Positions 10,719 to 22,730 of a stretch of DNA of 64,000 nt are shown in pieces. Below the pieces are notes generated by a model. The model did no database searches, had not been told where the DNA came from, and worked only from the letters and a program-made list of their open reading frames with translations. This DNA comes from Chlamydoabsidia padenii (lineage: Eukaryota > Mucoromycota > Mucoromycetes > Mucorales > Cunninghamellaceae): the NCBI GenBank assembly GCA_025330725.1, contig JAIWND010000018.1, forward strand, positions 186,001 to 250,000, read 5' to 3'. Each line of letters starts with the position of its first letter. Positions within the stretch are counted from its first letter, which is position 1. The translations under genes and the position numbers were made by a program.

Positions 10719-13436
10719 ATCAATCAGTGAATACCCCATCACCTGTTCTTTTTTCACTTACCAAAGTTTTCCAAACTACAACTGCCTTGTTTACATGCAC
10801 CACCAACACCACAAGGTGTGCCATCCAAAAAGTTACCAGTAAAGATGTAACAACTAGCGAATCCATGAGGGTCAGCACAGGACATCTGACAACTACCACC
10901 ACCCGTCATACCACCACAAGCACGTGTAATGTTCATCGCTGATCCACGACTCTTGCATTGCAAATCACGAGATGTACATTGACCCGAAGCACATTGGACA
11001 CCATTTCCACATTCGCTACCATCGTCTTTAAACTTGTCTATCGGACAGTTTCCACTTGTACCATCACATACTTCGGCTACATCGCAAGGTCCAGAAGAAG
11101 GTCGGCATTCGTAATTGGCAGGTCGAATTTGGCATTGGGTACAACACAAGTCATTGTAATCACTGGATATCAAGTTAATATTCATTCATTTGTTGTTTCG
11201 CCATAATGTATTCAACTTACTCGCACTTGGCACCGGGTTTGAATTTACACGTCTTTGCATCACAGCAAGGAGTATCTTTACCATTAGAGTCGCAGTCTTC
11301 GCCATCTTCCTTGATTCCATTTCCACACATTTTCAATCCTGTCGTTGTCTTGCTACCAGGATCTATAAAAAAAAAAAAAAAAAAAAAAAACATCATTCGT
11401 CAGATTGTTCCATACTATTATCCTCTCCTTTTCTTACCTTGTAAACAAGTGCCTAATGAGGTAAAGAGTCCACAGATGGTATTCAAGGTACAAGGACTAA
11501 ATTCACCAGCAGATGCATTGTTGACTGGATTCATGATATAAGTACCACCCGCATCACATTGAGTACTGCTGAGAGGACAACATTGACAATTGGATCCACT
11601 ACAAGGACAAGTTTGAGCAGTACAATCATGCAACGCACCTAAAAAAAAAAACGACAAGTTTGTTTTTCATTCTCCGTATTGATGCCGAATATCCGACTTA
11701 CCAAACCCGTGACCCACTTCATGTGCAACCACCTTCCATTCGTCCCGAACTATATGAAAAAGATACGTGAGTCGACAAAAACAAAAAAGTCTATTAAAGT
11801 ATGACGTACCAACCGAAGAGATACCAGTACCAGAGACGTATTCCGTCCCTCCATTAGAAGGTTGAGCCCTAGCCGAAGTTGTGCAAAGCGCCTTTGTCCA
11901 TGCCACACCTAATTCTGCTCCGGTGCTATCAGAAAAAAAAAAAAAAAGGTTAGTATTTGATGGCTTTTGTGTGTTCAAACTTACGGACAATTGGTCATCA
12001 GGTGCCAAAGCCCAGCCCCGTCATTGCCAATATCACCACGCCAACGACTGAAATCAGATAATCGTGTATTCATGCTGTACCCATCGCTACAATCTTGATT
12101 CCAAGGGTTTTTAGCATCGGGACTAGTGGGACAAGTGGAGCTCATGATGGTGATATTGATAAGCCCCAATCCAATGTTAAGTTGACGTTCATAAACTGCT
12201 GATGCCGTGTTCCAATCGTTGATGATTTGCATACGAGCATTGACGTCAGATTGATAATATTTGGTATAGGTACAATCTGCTGCTGCCCCCATATAATTGA
12301 CTAGTTTATCAAAAAAAAAAAAAAAAAAAACTTCGAGTTGGTTTCAGAAGGGAGGAAAGGAGGGGGGTTAAAACTTACTTTTCTTGGTGGTAGGACATCC
12401 AGAAGGAGCACGTTTGGTTAAAGAGCCCATCATGGCACCATGATCAATGCCATTATAAATATCATAGTGTCGTGGTTGTAAATCGGGCATCATCATCATA
12501 GAATCCATTGTTGAAGGGGTCGAGTGTGATCGCTGAAGATCATGAGGATACTTCTCGTTATTATTGTTGTAAACCAAGTTGTCGAATCCACAAGCCCGAC
12601 TAGATTCATCCCGCTTCATCACAGTAACAGTATCCGAATCACGATAAATCACCATATGGACCTCGTTTTCCGTATCATACCCATGATGTAAACTAGCATC
12701 ATCCGATCGTTTGACGCGTTGATAGGTTTTAGAGGCCTTGACATGATAAGTATCTTCTTTCACCATAAATGCCCCTTCAAAGATAGGGTAATCCATATCA
12801 TGTCTACAGAAAAAGAAAGTTTGTTATTATCAAGGAGGGCCAAGAGTTTCTTTCTTACTTGATATCATGACGCACAAGGACTCGTGCCCAGCCCAAAATA
12901 CCATGCTCCTGAGGCTGATCGTATTCCCGCCAAAGCCCAGCTTGATCTTCCACCCACCGTTGATGTGACCGAGTAGGATCCACCACATAGCCACGATACA
13001 CACGATAGTCGTGAGGATTCAGTGCTAATTCTTGACCATCGCTGGAACTAGTGACTGCATTAGGATGAATCAAGTCGTGGTTGGGGACAAGATGAAGGTA
13101 ATGTGTTTGATTATAAGCGTCCAAGGAGAGTCGTAGTATATCGTCATGTTCAATAGATTGTGCCCTGGGTTGATAGTGTCGGTTAGGTGTCACGCTACGT
13201 TTGGTGAAGAATGAATCGGGTCGAGGAGCAATGTCGAGACTCACTTTGGTCAGAGCCTCGATTCGTAACAGTCTTTTATTGTCGAAACTGTGTCCTAAAA
13301 TAAACAATGATTGAGTATCCGTTGGGCTTTTTATTTTGCGTGGGCTTAAAAGAGTTGGTTAGTTACCTTGTGTTGTGCGAGTGACTGATAAAAGGATAAT
13401 ACATAGTATTAAATATACACAAGGGCTATATACCAT
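10268..13436 (-). CDS. ADAM-family zinc metalloprotease (membrane-anchored, disintegrin-containing)
   Basis: Ten exons (13436-13367, 13294-12859, 12803-12379, 12300-11985, 11925-11810, 11749-11702, 11638-11438, 11362-11221, 11162-10762, 10677-10268) give 854 aa. The order is a signal peptide (MVYSPCVYLILCIILLSV), a prodomain to about residue 310, a reprolysin catalytic domain, a disintegrin domain (about 545-635), a Cys-rich region, a transmembrane helix (IVIPVAIVVGLLVLACI) and a Pro/Gln-rich cytoplasmic tail. Splicing exons 6 and 7 creates the complete zinc site HEVGHGFGALHDC (HExxHxxGxxHD, about 464). A Met-turn YIMNPV follows in exon 7. All catalytic residues are present, so an active surface sheddase or secreted-protein processor is inferred. 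Some fungi carry such ADAMs; substrates are unknown. The start sits directly before a hydrophobic signal sequence. Confidence 0.93.
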
Positions 13437-14022
13437 AATCAAAAGATACCTTTTGTTTTCAAAAAAAAAGAAAGAGAAGAAAGAGAAAAAGAAAAAAAAA
13501 AAAAGAAAAAAAAAGTAACGAAAACCGGGAAAAGGATGAAAATCGGAGTTGGAACCTAAAATAGAATACCTCCATGCACCCAGCTGAGGGCAGTGGATGG
13601 AGATATCCACTTCTTTTAAACATTGCCACATTATATGGGGGAGGGGTCGAGTCAGAAATAAGATGGTGTCTATTTATAGTAGCCATGTCACCCCCCCCTT
13701 TTCAATTAAAAAAGACACTGCTTTCAGAAAGGGGGGGGGTGAAAAAAGTCCATTTTTCTTATCATCATGCGACCAAGTAGGTGTCTGATTCAAATTCCGA
13801 CAGGTTCCCTATTTCGTCTTGAGAAACATGAATACACAAAAAGTTGTCAATCCAAATGTCAGTTCAAGATAAGCAAATATAATCATCAAGACAAAGTAAT
13901 TTATTTATTAAAAAGCAAATATAGTAAAACGGGGGCATATACAGTGTGAGGATTTTGAGCTATGTATCAATAATATCGATGGTAAACATTATACAATGTA
14001 AAGGGGGAATATGAGGATGGAT
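13437..14022. other. Intergenic region between the ADAM and SET genes
   Basis: This is the ADAM 5' side and the SET gene 3' side. It contains A-rich and T/C-rich runs and a motif variant TTCAAATTCCG at 13789-13799. No gene is seen. Confidence 0.45.
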
Positions 14023-16275
14023 TCAATCAAGATCAGGGATCGATTTCTTTTGCATGGATTGGTATTGCTTGAGTGATACTTTGACGGGTTTGTTAGTGAT
14101 ATCAGTGGTTGTCAAGACAGTATCGACGACTTGTGGTGCCAAGGTATCTTCACGGTCCAAAGGAAGAGTGGCAGTGGAACTATCGTCACCCATCGATTCA
14201 TCCATGACCAAATCGTCCAATCGAGCTTGTTCTGGTTGACTTGATTCCATGACTCTATCATTCCAGAAATCTATACCCAAAAAAATAAAATGATGTTAGT
14301 TTCCCTTTCCATTCATCCTTTTTTACACTTACCATCAATCACTTCCTTTTTCAGGATATCTGTTTTTAATATTGATTCCTGTCCTGTTGTTTCGGCCAAA
14401 TAAGATTTCATCCATGCTTTTTTGCAAGGTAGTCTGACCTCCTTTTTGATATGATCAGATAGTGGTTCCGCCAAGACAGTGGTTGAAGGTTTTCCATGTT
14501 GAAGCACCGGGCTAGTGGATCGAGAGGTTGATAAAGATGCAAAAAAGAGATCGTTCCTTGTATTCATGCTGATGGTCCCCGATACATTATGACCAGTTGT
14601 GCTTGTACGTCTCTTGTTGATTTTATTACTAGTATCGCCGCCTTTTTGTTGTTTCTTCTTTTGTGTGGTTGGTTGTTGTAAAGAGTGATCCTTTGACCGT
14701 CGACGTTTTCCTGATATAGTTGTTGATCGAGTATTAGGCACATTACTATCTGATCCCCGTCGTCGTTGTGTTGGCTTTTTACTGTTGTTGGATTGACAGG
14801 ATTCTTTCAAGTATTCCACAAAGCATTCATTCTTGTCCTGACACGCACATTCACCAAATTCCTTTTCAAATCCCGCCAACATGTTTTCTACCTGTTGATC
14901 TTCCACTGTCCCTGGCGGTGGTTGTTGTCGTTTCCATTGAATATAATTTTTCCAAAGAAATGTCCCTCGTTGCCAATCCCATGCAATAGATATTTCATCC
15001 CCCTTGTCGACTTCTTTACAAGTAAACAGCCCCAAGTGCATGGTTTGATCGTCATTTTTGTGTAAAAGAGTGATACATTTGACTTGAGCATTAGGATGAC
15101 AGGACCGACGCACAAATCGAGAATCATTGCCAAAGTGTCGAGCATCAATGAGGAGATCCAGACAAGGATAAAAAAACAAGTGATCTTCAGGTGTATGTAA
15201 AAGAGGGTATAAGGATGCCGAATCGCACTTGTAAGCTGACTTTATCAAGATTTCGCCATTGATTTCCAACAAGAATCGATTTTCAGGCACGTGGATTTCG
15301 GCAAATACACCTTTACGGACGGAGGGATCACCATGAGAGAGTGATTTCCACAGTGGACGCACAGAGATCTTGGGAATCGTGGGTAACAAGAGAGATGCAT
15401 CGACAGACACCATTTTATCGTCGTCCAGATCACCACCCTTGTTGTTATCCTGCCATTGTTCGTGGGCTTCCTTCATTGTTTGCTTGACCAACTTGTTCCT
15501 GATGATGTTCCGATACACCTGTTCAAATCGAGTGGATGCCCTTGATGTTCGACTGCCTGTTCCAGTGTACGTGGTGGATTTCATGCTGGGTCGTCGGTTG
15601 AGAGTAGAGGGAGAAGAGGAGGCTGAATAATCATAAGGTGTCACTGTTTCTTCATCGTCTTCATCGTCACTTGAGCACCGTTGTTTTCTTTTGTCCAGGA
15701 TTGATTTATCAGTTGATCCCCTTTGTTTCAGGCGCAGTTTCTTGTTGGATTTGTTGTTCTATTTTGAATAAAGATGTTAGTCAAATCCTATGGTGTATCT
15801 ACATATTTTTCATTCCTACCTCGACTTGGCCAGTGGTCACGGTGTTGTTATTAATATCCCGAGAATGTTCCTTGTCAAAACCCCCTATGCGCTTGTTGCC
15901 CGCTGTCAAGTGTGATTGTTGTTTTTTACTGTCAAGGTGATCTTGTCTTGGTAGTTGAGATTGACAAGCTTGACAAGTATAATGGCGAGGGACATCTTTA
16001 GGTGCAATCGCCACACATTCACCGTGTTGCCAAGTCAAACAATGTTCACATTGGATGGTAAAACCAGAGTCTTCATCATTATCACCACAGGGACAGTGGA
16101 TAGTATTGTCATTAACAGTGTCAGTGTCATTGGTAGTCTTCAATACAGTGGTGATGCCAGCAGTAGTAGAGACGGTGGGGCGTAGTCGATTGACGTGTGT
16201 TGCAAGTATGAATCTTTCCGAAGGTGTGTCCATATAATGTTGTAAAGTCTTGGGCATTGGACCAGGACTAGACAT
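14023..16275 (-). CDS. SET3: PHD-SET chromatin protein, SET3/MLL5 (KMT2E)-like
   Basis: Three exons (16275-15820, 15758-14333, 14270-14023) give 709 aa. A PHD finger at about 61-104 runs CPCGDNDEDSG...CEHC...WQHGEC...CQAC. A SET domain at about 286-420 contains GVFAEIHVPENRFLLEI, RRSCHPNAQV and GDEISIAWDW. This PHD-then-SET order, with a divergent SET of the MLL5/SETD5/Set3 type, is characteristic of yeast Set3, the scaffold of the Set3C histone deacetylase complex. Members of this group have little or no methyltransferase activity, and the usual NHSCxPN motif here reads RRSCHPN, which fits that. The C-terminus is basic, Ser/Thr-rich and probably disordered. The ATG at 16275 is preferred over one 69 nt upstream because the latter adds a hydrophobic segment unlikely in a nuclear protein. 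Confidence 0.85.
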
Positions 16276-16775
16276 GGCGTGAAGATATAAAAAGAGTAAG
16301 AGGTAATTAGTAAGACAAACGTCAAAAAAAAAGGATCTATTCATATCAATAATTTATCTCTCTTTTTCTATTTGCCTAGTTCTTTTTCTTTTTTTTCTTT
16401 TTTTTTTTTTTGATTATTACCTTTTTACAATGCTGGTAACTTTGGTTATGAGTGATATATATATATAAAGAGACTTTTATAAAGAGGGAGATTAGGGGGA
16501 AGGGATAAAGAGAATAAAGAGTCAAAGTTTCATTTCGTAAAGGAGAAAAGGAAGAAAGAAAAAAAAAAAGAGATCAAGTACCCATCCAAGCATTAATATT
16601 CAATCCCCGCCCACAATGATAATCCCGCCAACCATGCACAATGAATGACCCAAAAGACAATATAATGTTTTATTTTTATTTAATTGTGATAAATCAACAA
16701 ACCAAACTTGTATACAAAACAAAATAATAATATAGTGAGATATGGTTGACTATAGTAAAGAAGAGGGTGATGCAT
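16276..16775. other. Intergenic region between SET3-like and RPS5
   Basis: This is the SET gene promoter side and the RPS5 3' side. It contains poly-T runs (16389-16411), a TATATATATAA stretch near 16457 and a motif variant TTCAATCCCCG at about 16599-16609, followed by AATCCCGCC. No gene is seen. Confidence 0.4.
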
Positions 16776-17495
16776 TTATCGGTTAGACTTGGCCACACGT
16801 TCGAGTTCGTCCTTCTTCTTGATGGCATAAGAGTTGGAGGAACCCTTGGCAGCGTTGATCAATTCATCAGCCAAGCATTCAGCAATGGTCTTGACGTTAC
16901 GGAAAGCAGCTTCACGAGTACCAGTGGTGATCAAGGCAATAGATTGGTTGACACGACGGAGAGGAGACACATCAACGGCTTGACGACGGACAGTACCTTG
17001 AGAACCAATACGGGTAGAGTCTTCACGGGGACCAGTGTTGATGATGGCATCCACCAAGATTTGCACAGGGTTTTGATCGGTCAACAAGTTGACGATTTCA
17101 AAGGCGTGTTGAACGATACGAGCAGCCAACAACTTTTTACCGTTGTTGCGACCGTGCATCATCAAAGAGTTGGTCAAACGTTCAACGATAGGGCACTATA
17201 GAATATGTCGATGACGATTAGTACCTTTTATACCCCCCCCACCCCTTTGTCGGAATCCTATATATATATATATCATACAAAAATAAAAACACTTCAAACT
17301 TACTTGAGCCTTACGGAAACGCTTGGCAGCGAAACGACCAGCAGTGTGGGGCAAGTAGACATGTTGACGGACAGAGATGTAATCTTGGAGAGAGATATCC
17401 TTGACTTCAACATCTTCGTAGGACCACTTGTTGAAGAGCTTGCGAGTGCCATCAGCGCTGGCCAAGACGTCAGCAGGTAAGTTCAAAGCAACCAT
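16776..17495 (-). CDS. RPS5: 40S ribosomal protein S5 (uS7)
   Basis: Two coding exons (17495-17304 and 17195-16776) give 203 aa, the normal length for eukaryotic uS7. The sequence contains [20 protein letters not shown] across the splice, then [13 protein letters not shown], the [10 protein letters not shown] core and a C-terminus ending [10 protein letters not shown]. The protein binds 18S rRNA in the head of the small subunit near the exit site and contacts E-site tRNA. A probable 5'-UTR intron (17668-17498) ends two bases before the ATG, as is common in fungal ribosomal protein genes. It is transcribed divergently from the sterol-binding gene at 17936. Confidence 0.97.
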
Positions 17496-17497
17496 GA

Positions 17498-17668
17498 CTA
17501 GAATGACAATTAAAAAAAAAAAAAAAAAAAAGTTGGTTAGTTAGTGTCTTGTCTACCAGATGAAGGTGAATGTTTATGGATCTAAATGATAGATATTACT
17601 ATGATGATGGTGTTGGATGGATGAATGGATAGATGGATGGATGTTAGCAGAGTATGTGGATGGTTTAC
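17498..17668 (-). other. Probable 5'-UTR intron of RPS5
   Basis: A donor ACAAG|GTAAAC lies at 17669/17668 and an acceptor CATTCTAG at 17498. Between them is a long T tract in the sense strand. The acceptor lies two bases upstream of the start codon. Transcript data are needed to confirm it. Confidence 0.55.
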
Positions 17669-17776
17669 CTTGTAAATGTAAAGAGAAAGAGGAAAAAGAA
17701 GGAGCGCAACTCCCCAGCTTGCTTTCTCAATGAAAGAAGGATGTAAATTCAATCGGCGATTCATTAAATTGATGGA

Positions 17777-17787
17777 TTCAAATTCCG
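17777..17787. promoter_or_regulatory. Recurrent motif copy (TTCAAATTCCG) in the RPS5/OSBP divergent promoter
   Basis: This is one of the recurrent TTTCAAATCCCG-like sites, about 150 bp upstream of the sterol-binding gene start. A (CT)n tract at about 17837-17864 lies between it and that start. Confidence 0.4.
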
Positions 17788-17832
17788 TCTCGTTCAATTT
17801 TTTCTGATTCCTTAAAAACCCCCTTCCTTCTT

Positions 17833-17868
<36 letters not shown>

Positions 17869-17935
17869 CCCTCATCTAATTCAACTCTCCCCCCCCCCTC
17901 TTCCTCTCCTTTTTTATTTTATTTTATTTTTTAAC

Positions 17936-19541
17936 ATGATGCGGAAGAACTCGAATGCGGATGATATTCCAATTGACGACACTGACCATACTGAAGTCCT
18001 TGAAGAAGACTCACGAAGCATCTTGATGGGTATCATTAAACAACTCTCCAAGGATATGGACTTGTCACGGGTGACTCTACCTACGTTTGTATTGGAGCCT
18101 AGAAGCATGTTGGAAAAGATTACCGACTTTATGGCTCATCCTGAACTGGCTGATCAGTAAGTTATAAAACAAAAGAGCCTATGGATGTTATGTAAAGAAA
18201 AGGATATATTAACTTTCCCCTCCCCCCTCCTCCCTATTATTACTATTTAGAGCCGCGGCGTTGTCTGATCCAACTGAACGATTTGTTGCTGTTGTCAAAT
18301 ACTTTTTATCAGGATGGCATATCAAACCAAAGGTAAAAATGTAACGATGTTTCCAACAAGTCTGATTTTAACTTTATAATTCCTTTTATGTTTTATAGGG
18401 TGTGAAAAAACCATACAATCCAGTACTTGGCGAATTTTTCCGATGTCGATATGAATTCAAGGATGGATCTCAAGCTTATTATATTGCGGAACAAGTCTCC
18501 CATCACCCTCCTGTCTCTGCTTATCATTATGCCAATCCTCAACATGGGATCATTATTGATGGTGAAGCTCGTCCCAAGGCTCGATTCCTTGGCAATAGCG
18601 CTGCGACAATCATGCATGGTTATTCTCGTCTTACCTTTGCAAAACATCATAATGAAACGTATGAAATTACCAATCCAAATGTTTATGCCAGAGGCGTTTT
18701 ATGTAAGTTGGTTAGTAGGTAAATGACGTAGGAACTTTTTTTTTATATTTTAAAACCCCCCCTTTTTTTTTATGACTTGCTTAGTTGGAAAAATGCTTAT
18801 GGAATTAGGGGATCAATGCACAGTGAAATGTGTTTCCAGTGATTTGATCGCGGAATTGGACTTCAAAACCAAAGGCTTTTTCTCTGGTCAATACCATGGT
18901 GTGGTTGGTAAAATCAAGAAGGGATCTACTGGTGAACTACTCTATGAAATCTCAGGCACCTGGACTAACGAATTATTCATCAAGCCTGTCAAGGTAAGAT
19001 AGTAATTAAATAGAAAACGTGTTATTCACTTTTATATATACAATAGACCAAAGTGAAGGAAACCCTCTTTACTGTCGAGGGCGCTGTGATTCATCCCAAG
19101 ATCGTGGAACCTGAAACAGCACAAGAAGAGAACGAATCAAGAAGGTAACATTTGTGTGTGTGCGACATGATCATCTCTATAAACAACTAACCTCTGAAAT
19201 GATGTGTATAGATTATGGTCCAAGGTTACAAAAGGATTGAAAACAAAGGATTTGGACAGTGCAACGGAAGCCAAGTCAGCTATCGAACACCAACAACGTC
19301 AAGAACGACAGGAACGCGAAAAGAAAAACGAACAATGGGTGCCTCGATTCTTTACACATCTTGAAAACGGGGATTATCAATTTAAACAACGATCAACGTA
19401 AGTCCAGTCAAAATAGATGGGGATCATCATTTTTTTATATTTTTTAATCTTTTATCTTTGAATAGGATCAAGTATGCAAATCAACCTGAACAAGCCAATC
19501 AAGATTTGGACCATGCTATCTTTGGCACCTCCACAAACTAG
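17936..19541 (+). CDS. Oxysterol-binding-protein-related protein (Kes1/Osh4 type)
   Basis: Seven exons (17936-18156, 18251-18332, 18399-18702, 18785-18993, 19047-19144, 19212-19397, 19466-19541) give 391 aa. The family signature EQVSHHPP is at about 131-138. It is preceded by KPYNPVLGEFF and followed by the sterol/PI4P-binding beta-barrel (LFIKPVK, WSKVT). There is no PH domain, ankyrin repeat or FFAT motif, so this is the short Osh4-Osh7 class that exchanges sterol or phosphatidylserine for PI4P between membranes. The C-terminal helical region (HQQRQERQEREKKNEQW) is typical. The start codon follows a pyrimidine-rich leader. Which lipid it carries cannot be told from these motifs. Confidence 0.92.
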
Positions 19542-20453
19542 AAATGATCGGACAACTTTGCAGTAGCTTAGACTATTTATATATATCATACCCTATATCT
19601 AGTTGATTTTTGTTATGTATTCTCCCTATCTATATCTTTATATATATATACACACACACAATAAAATTAACGTGCTGAATGGCATGATATTGAAAGGATG
19701 TTTATTCATTGTAGAAACATGTCACCAGGTGTCAGTGCCGTGGGGAAGGAATAGTGGAAAACCATTTACAACTCCGTCTACTAGTTAATTTTAGGGGGTA
19801 CCACTTGATTTGTGACACCATCGACTTGGTTGGCTGTGGTATTCTTCCTATGATACTGAAAATACATACATACTTGGTGGCTCACTTTGCCAGGTCTGCA
19901 TTTCAGTTTCCGCCGTTCATGCAGAAGAGGCTACCGATTTTCATCATCTTGATGAAAGATAGTGATAAACATTGTTCGATGGGCAGAATCACCAAGGAAG
20001 CTGCGGTGAAAAGAAGACCATCTACATATACAATGATAATAGAGCTTATTAATAGTAGATGGAAATACGGTATCTCAAACTCAAACGTCTTTTAAACCTC
20101 GCTTACATCCCAGTCTTTTTAAACAATATTTTTGAAACGTCGATGTTGTCTGCTGATTGGAGCGGCCCCTTACCCCATCATTGTAACTCTACACCTAAAC
20201 GTAAATGTATCGACAAATATACACCGCAGGCAGCTCCCGAAGGGAGCAGGGGATGTGAAACGAAGACTATATCATAGCTATTGATTTGAATTACAATAGT
20301 ACACTTACAGTACAACAAAACGCTCTTCTCTATAAATAAAATCTTACTGTTGTTTTTAAACGCCAAATCGCACGGACATCTCAAACTACATAAAACGTTG
20401 ACATCCCGCTTTTTTGCGCATCAATGTGTTGATAGTAATAGAAATGGAATGAA

Positions 20454-20593
20454 GCGCCCTCGCAAAGAGGAGGGTACGGGAAAAGCTGGGTAGAGAGAGA
20501 CTTTCGCAAAACATAGTAGAGTGAGTAGTTGATTTTTTTTTGGAGTGCCCTCGCCAAGAGGAAGGCACGAAAAAAGTTGGGTGGAGAGAGACT
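20454..20593. repeat. Diverged direct repeat pair A (about 50 bp units)
   Basis: The segments 20454-20502 and 20544-20593 align end to end. Both contain GCCCTCGC-AAGAGG, then GGGTAGAGAGAGACT or GGGTGGAGAGAGACT. The offset is about 91 bp and scattered substitutions separate the copies, so the duplication is not recent. Confidence 0.7.
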
Positions 20594-20719
20594 GCATATA
20601 TAAATTGGGCTCTATAACGAGTAACGACATCTCGACTGACAACGCTTTTTCTCCATGATCATGCAAGCGCATTGAATTTCGGTGTTCGGCGTTTGAAAAT
20701 GAAACTTTCTCTCGACTAC

Positions 20720-21099
20720 GTCGCAAAGCAAAGGTAAAAGTCATTGCAAGCCTAAACATACTAACACAAGGGCTTTGGTACTTGACTTTTTTGCGGTAAA
20801 GTATGTTGGAAATAAGTCATAGTGTCCACATCGCCACTTTATTCATTAGCATCCGTTGACAATAGAGCGAGTAAAGCCCCTTTCAACTCTGACTAGGGAC
20901 TGACGGGATTTGAAAATATTTTTTGCTTCTGTCCTTTTTTCTTGCAAAAGACAGGTAAAGCTCATTGCAAGCTTGGACTGACTAACACAAGGGTCCTGGT
21001 GCTTGACTTTTGCGGTAAAGTATATTGGAAATGGGTTATAGTATTCACATCACCACTTTAATCATTAGCATCTTTTAACAATGGAACGAGGAGAGCCCA
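20720..21099. repeat. Diverged direct repeat pair B (about 160 bp units)
   Basis: The segments 20720-20879 and 20943-21099 align along their length. Shared blocks include TCATTGCAAGC, CTAACACAAGGG, TTGCGGTAAAGTAT and CATTAGCATC. Sequence after pair A (about 20595-20640) also resembles sequence after pair B (about 21120-21170), which suggests one larger ancestral unit duplicated in tandem. Confidence 0.7.
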
Positions 21100-22730
21100 T
21101 TCAAAATCTTGGGTAAAGCGAGTTTAAATACAAAGTGGGTTCCATGACAGGGCAATTTCGGACAGATTGACACTGCTTGGCTTTTAATCTAAATACCATA
21201 AAAAGTTGACGTCTAAGAAAGACCCCATCTTATTGGATCACTTTTTTTTTTTTTTATTGGTTTGATTGACTACGTCTAGACATAACCCTAAAAATCGTAC
21301 GATTTCCCCACCATTGACCACCTCCTATCTGTGAGGCATTCTTATCCTTTGTTTGAATGATTAATTCACCATCAATTTTTACACGCTATCGTTTTCCCAA
21401 CACTGATGGACAACTGTTTTTTTCCCTTCATCCTTTATGTCTTCCTTCCTCCACCTCCAATATGGTTGGATGAATCCTCTGTCTTCTTTCGGTTCTCCTT
21501 CCGCCACTGCCAATGTGACCAGCCAGGCTGTAACGTTTATCTGCCGATTGGTGCGTGGTTTGAGTAGAAAAAAAAAGGGGGGACAGGGGGTCTATTGATA
21601 CACATGACGTTATCATAACCACTCTTTTTTTTTTTGCATTGATCGGTGTTTATTTGAAATCCCGCCACCATTGCATTCTAGCTTCTTTACATGTATTGAT
21701 TGATGATCAGCATGAATTGATCGTTTGTGAATAGTAAAACTGACTCAAATACATGTGGATCTATTGTCTTCTACGTTGATTGACAAGGGTTTGTCCCATT
21801 GAATTGATTGGTTTGCCATCACCTTTACAAAAAAAAAAAAAAAAAAAAAAAGTCTTTTGTTCAATTACCTGGTTCTCCTTCCTCTCCTTCAAGGTTTTTT
21901 GGCCAGGTGTCTCTTCTTTCTGCCATCCTTCTTCCATATCCCTTATGTGTTCTACCGAGGTTTCAACGATTACACCTTGATGAAGATAGATGTTCCATAG
22001 GGACTGCATCCGATTTTTTTTTCCCTTTATTTAATTCATCCGGGGTGTTATCAAAGTCCTGCATTAATTTGGTAAGTTTTATTATTTCCAAAGACAAAAT
22101 GGGCTGTCCATGTGTACTAACTGACTGTTTGCTTTCCTTCCCTATGTATTATTGCTTTCAATCATTCCTTTAAACTAATTTTAAACACCGTTTATTTTAA
22201 TAAAGCTAGTAAACAAAAAAAAAATCTATACTACAAACGGCTATACTAATCGGATTCAGTCGATACCTGTTCATTGAAGAGCACACCCCAGCTTTTGCAT
22301 ACCAAAGACCGGTAGTTTCAGGATAGCAGGGTCATGTCGTGGACCAACTCTAAAGTAATTCACCGTCATATATGCTTCTTGTGGTCTTGTTACCAATGAC
22401 AAAAATAAGCCATGTGAAGACTATCCACCGTACCGTGCATATATTAATTATATAGTGAGTTTCCCAAGCAAAGTTTGTAAGATAATCCTCTGGTTTCAAG
22501 ATGTGGCTGTCACTTGTCCTTCAAAGTGTCCACGGTAGCTTTCGTCAGGTCAGTCGGTGGTGGAGGAATAGGCAAGGCAGAAGATGATGCAAGTAGTTGT
22601 AGGACTGGCAGACTACGGTTGGTGTAAATGGATCGTATTGCAGCTTGACACTGGTATTTAGAAAAAAAAAAGACAAGAGGTTATGTATCCGATGTAAGTA
22701 TAGTACTACCTCGTCACGATTTTCACGAAA

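Larger units (their letters stand above)
19542..22730. other. Gene-poor region with diverged repeats
   Basis: No intact gene can be supported over 3.2 kb. The stretch 20454-21140 holds two families of diverged direct repeats (listed separately). The recurrent motif occurs at 20904-20915 (exact) and, as a related TTTGAAATCCCGCC, at 21653-21666. On the minus strand near 22640-22500 there is an exon-like stretch (acceptor AAATACCAG, reading LLASSSALPIPPPPTDLTKA, ending TGA) that I could not connect to a gene. The region looks like an accumulation zone for decayed sequence next to the Fanzor pseudogene. Confidence 0.45.

Noticed and set aside
16276..16344. Upstream ATG of the SET3-like gene
   Set aside because: It would add a hydrophobic 23-residue segment, unlikely for a nuclear PHD-SET protein.
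19754..20095. Plus-strand open frame of 113 codons with hydrophobic stretches
   Set aside because: It needs a GTG start, has no family match that I recognise and lies in a region of decayed repeats.
20225..20250. Hairpin GCTCCCGAAGGGAGC as a terminator or small RNA
   Set aside because: A six-base stem without other structure or promoter signals is not enough support.
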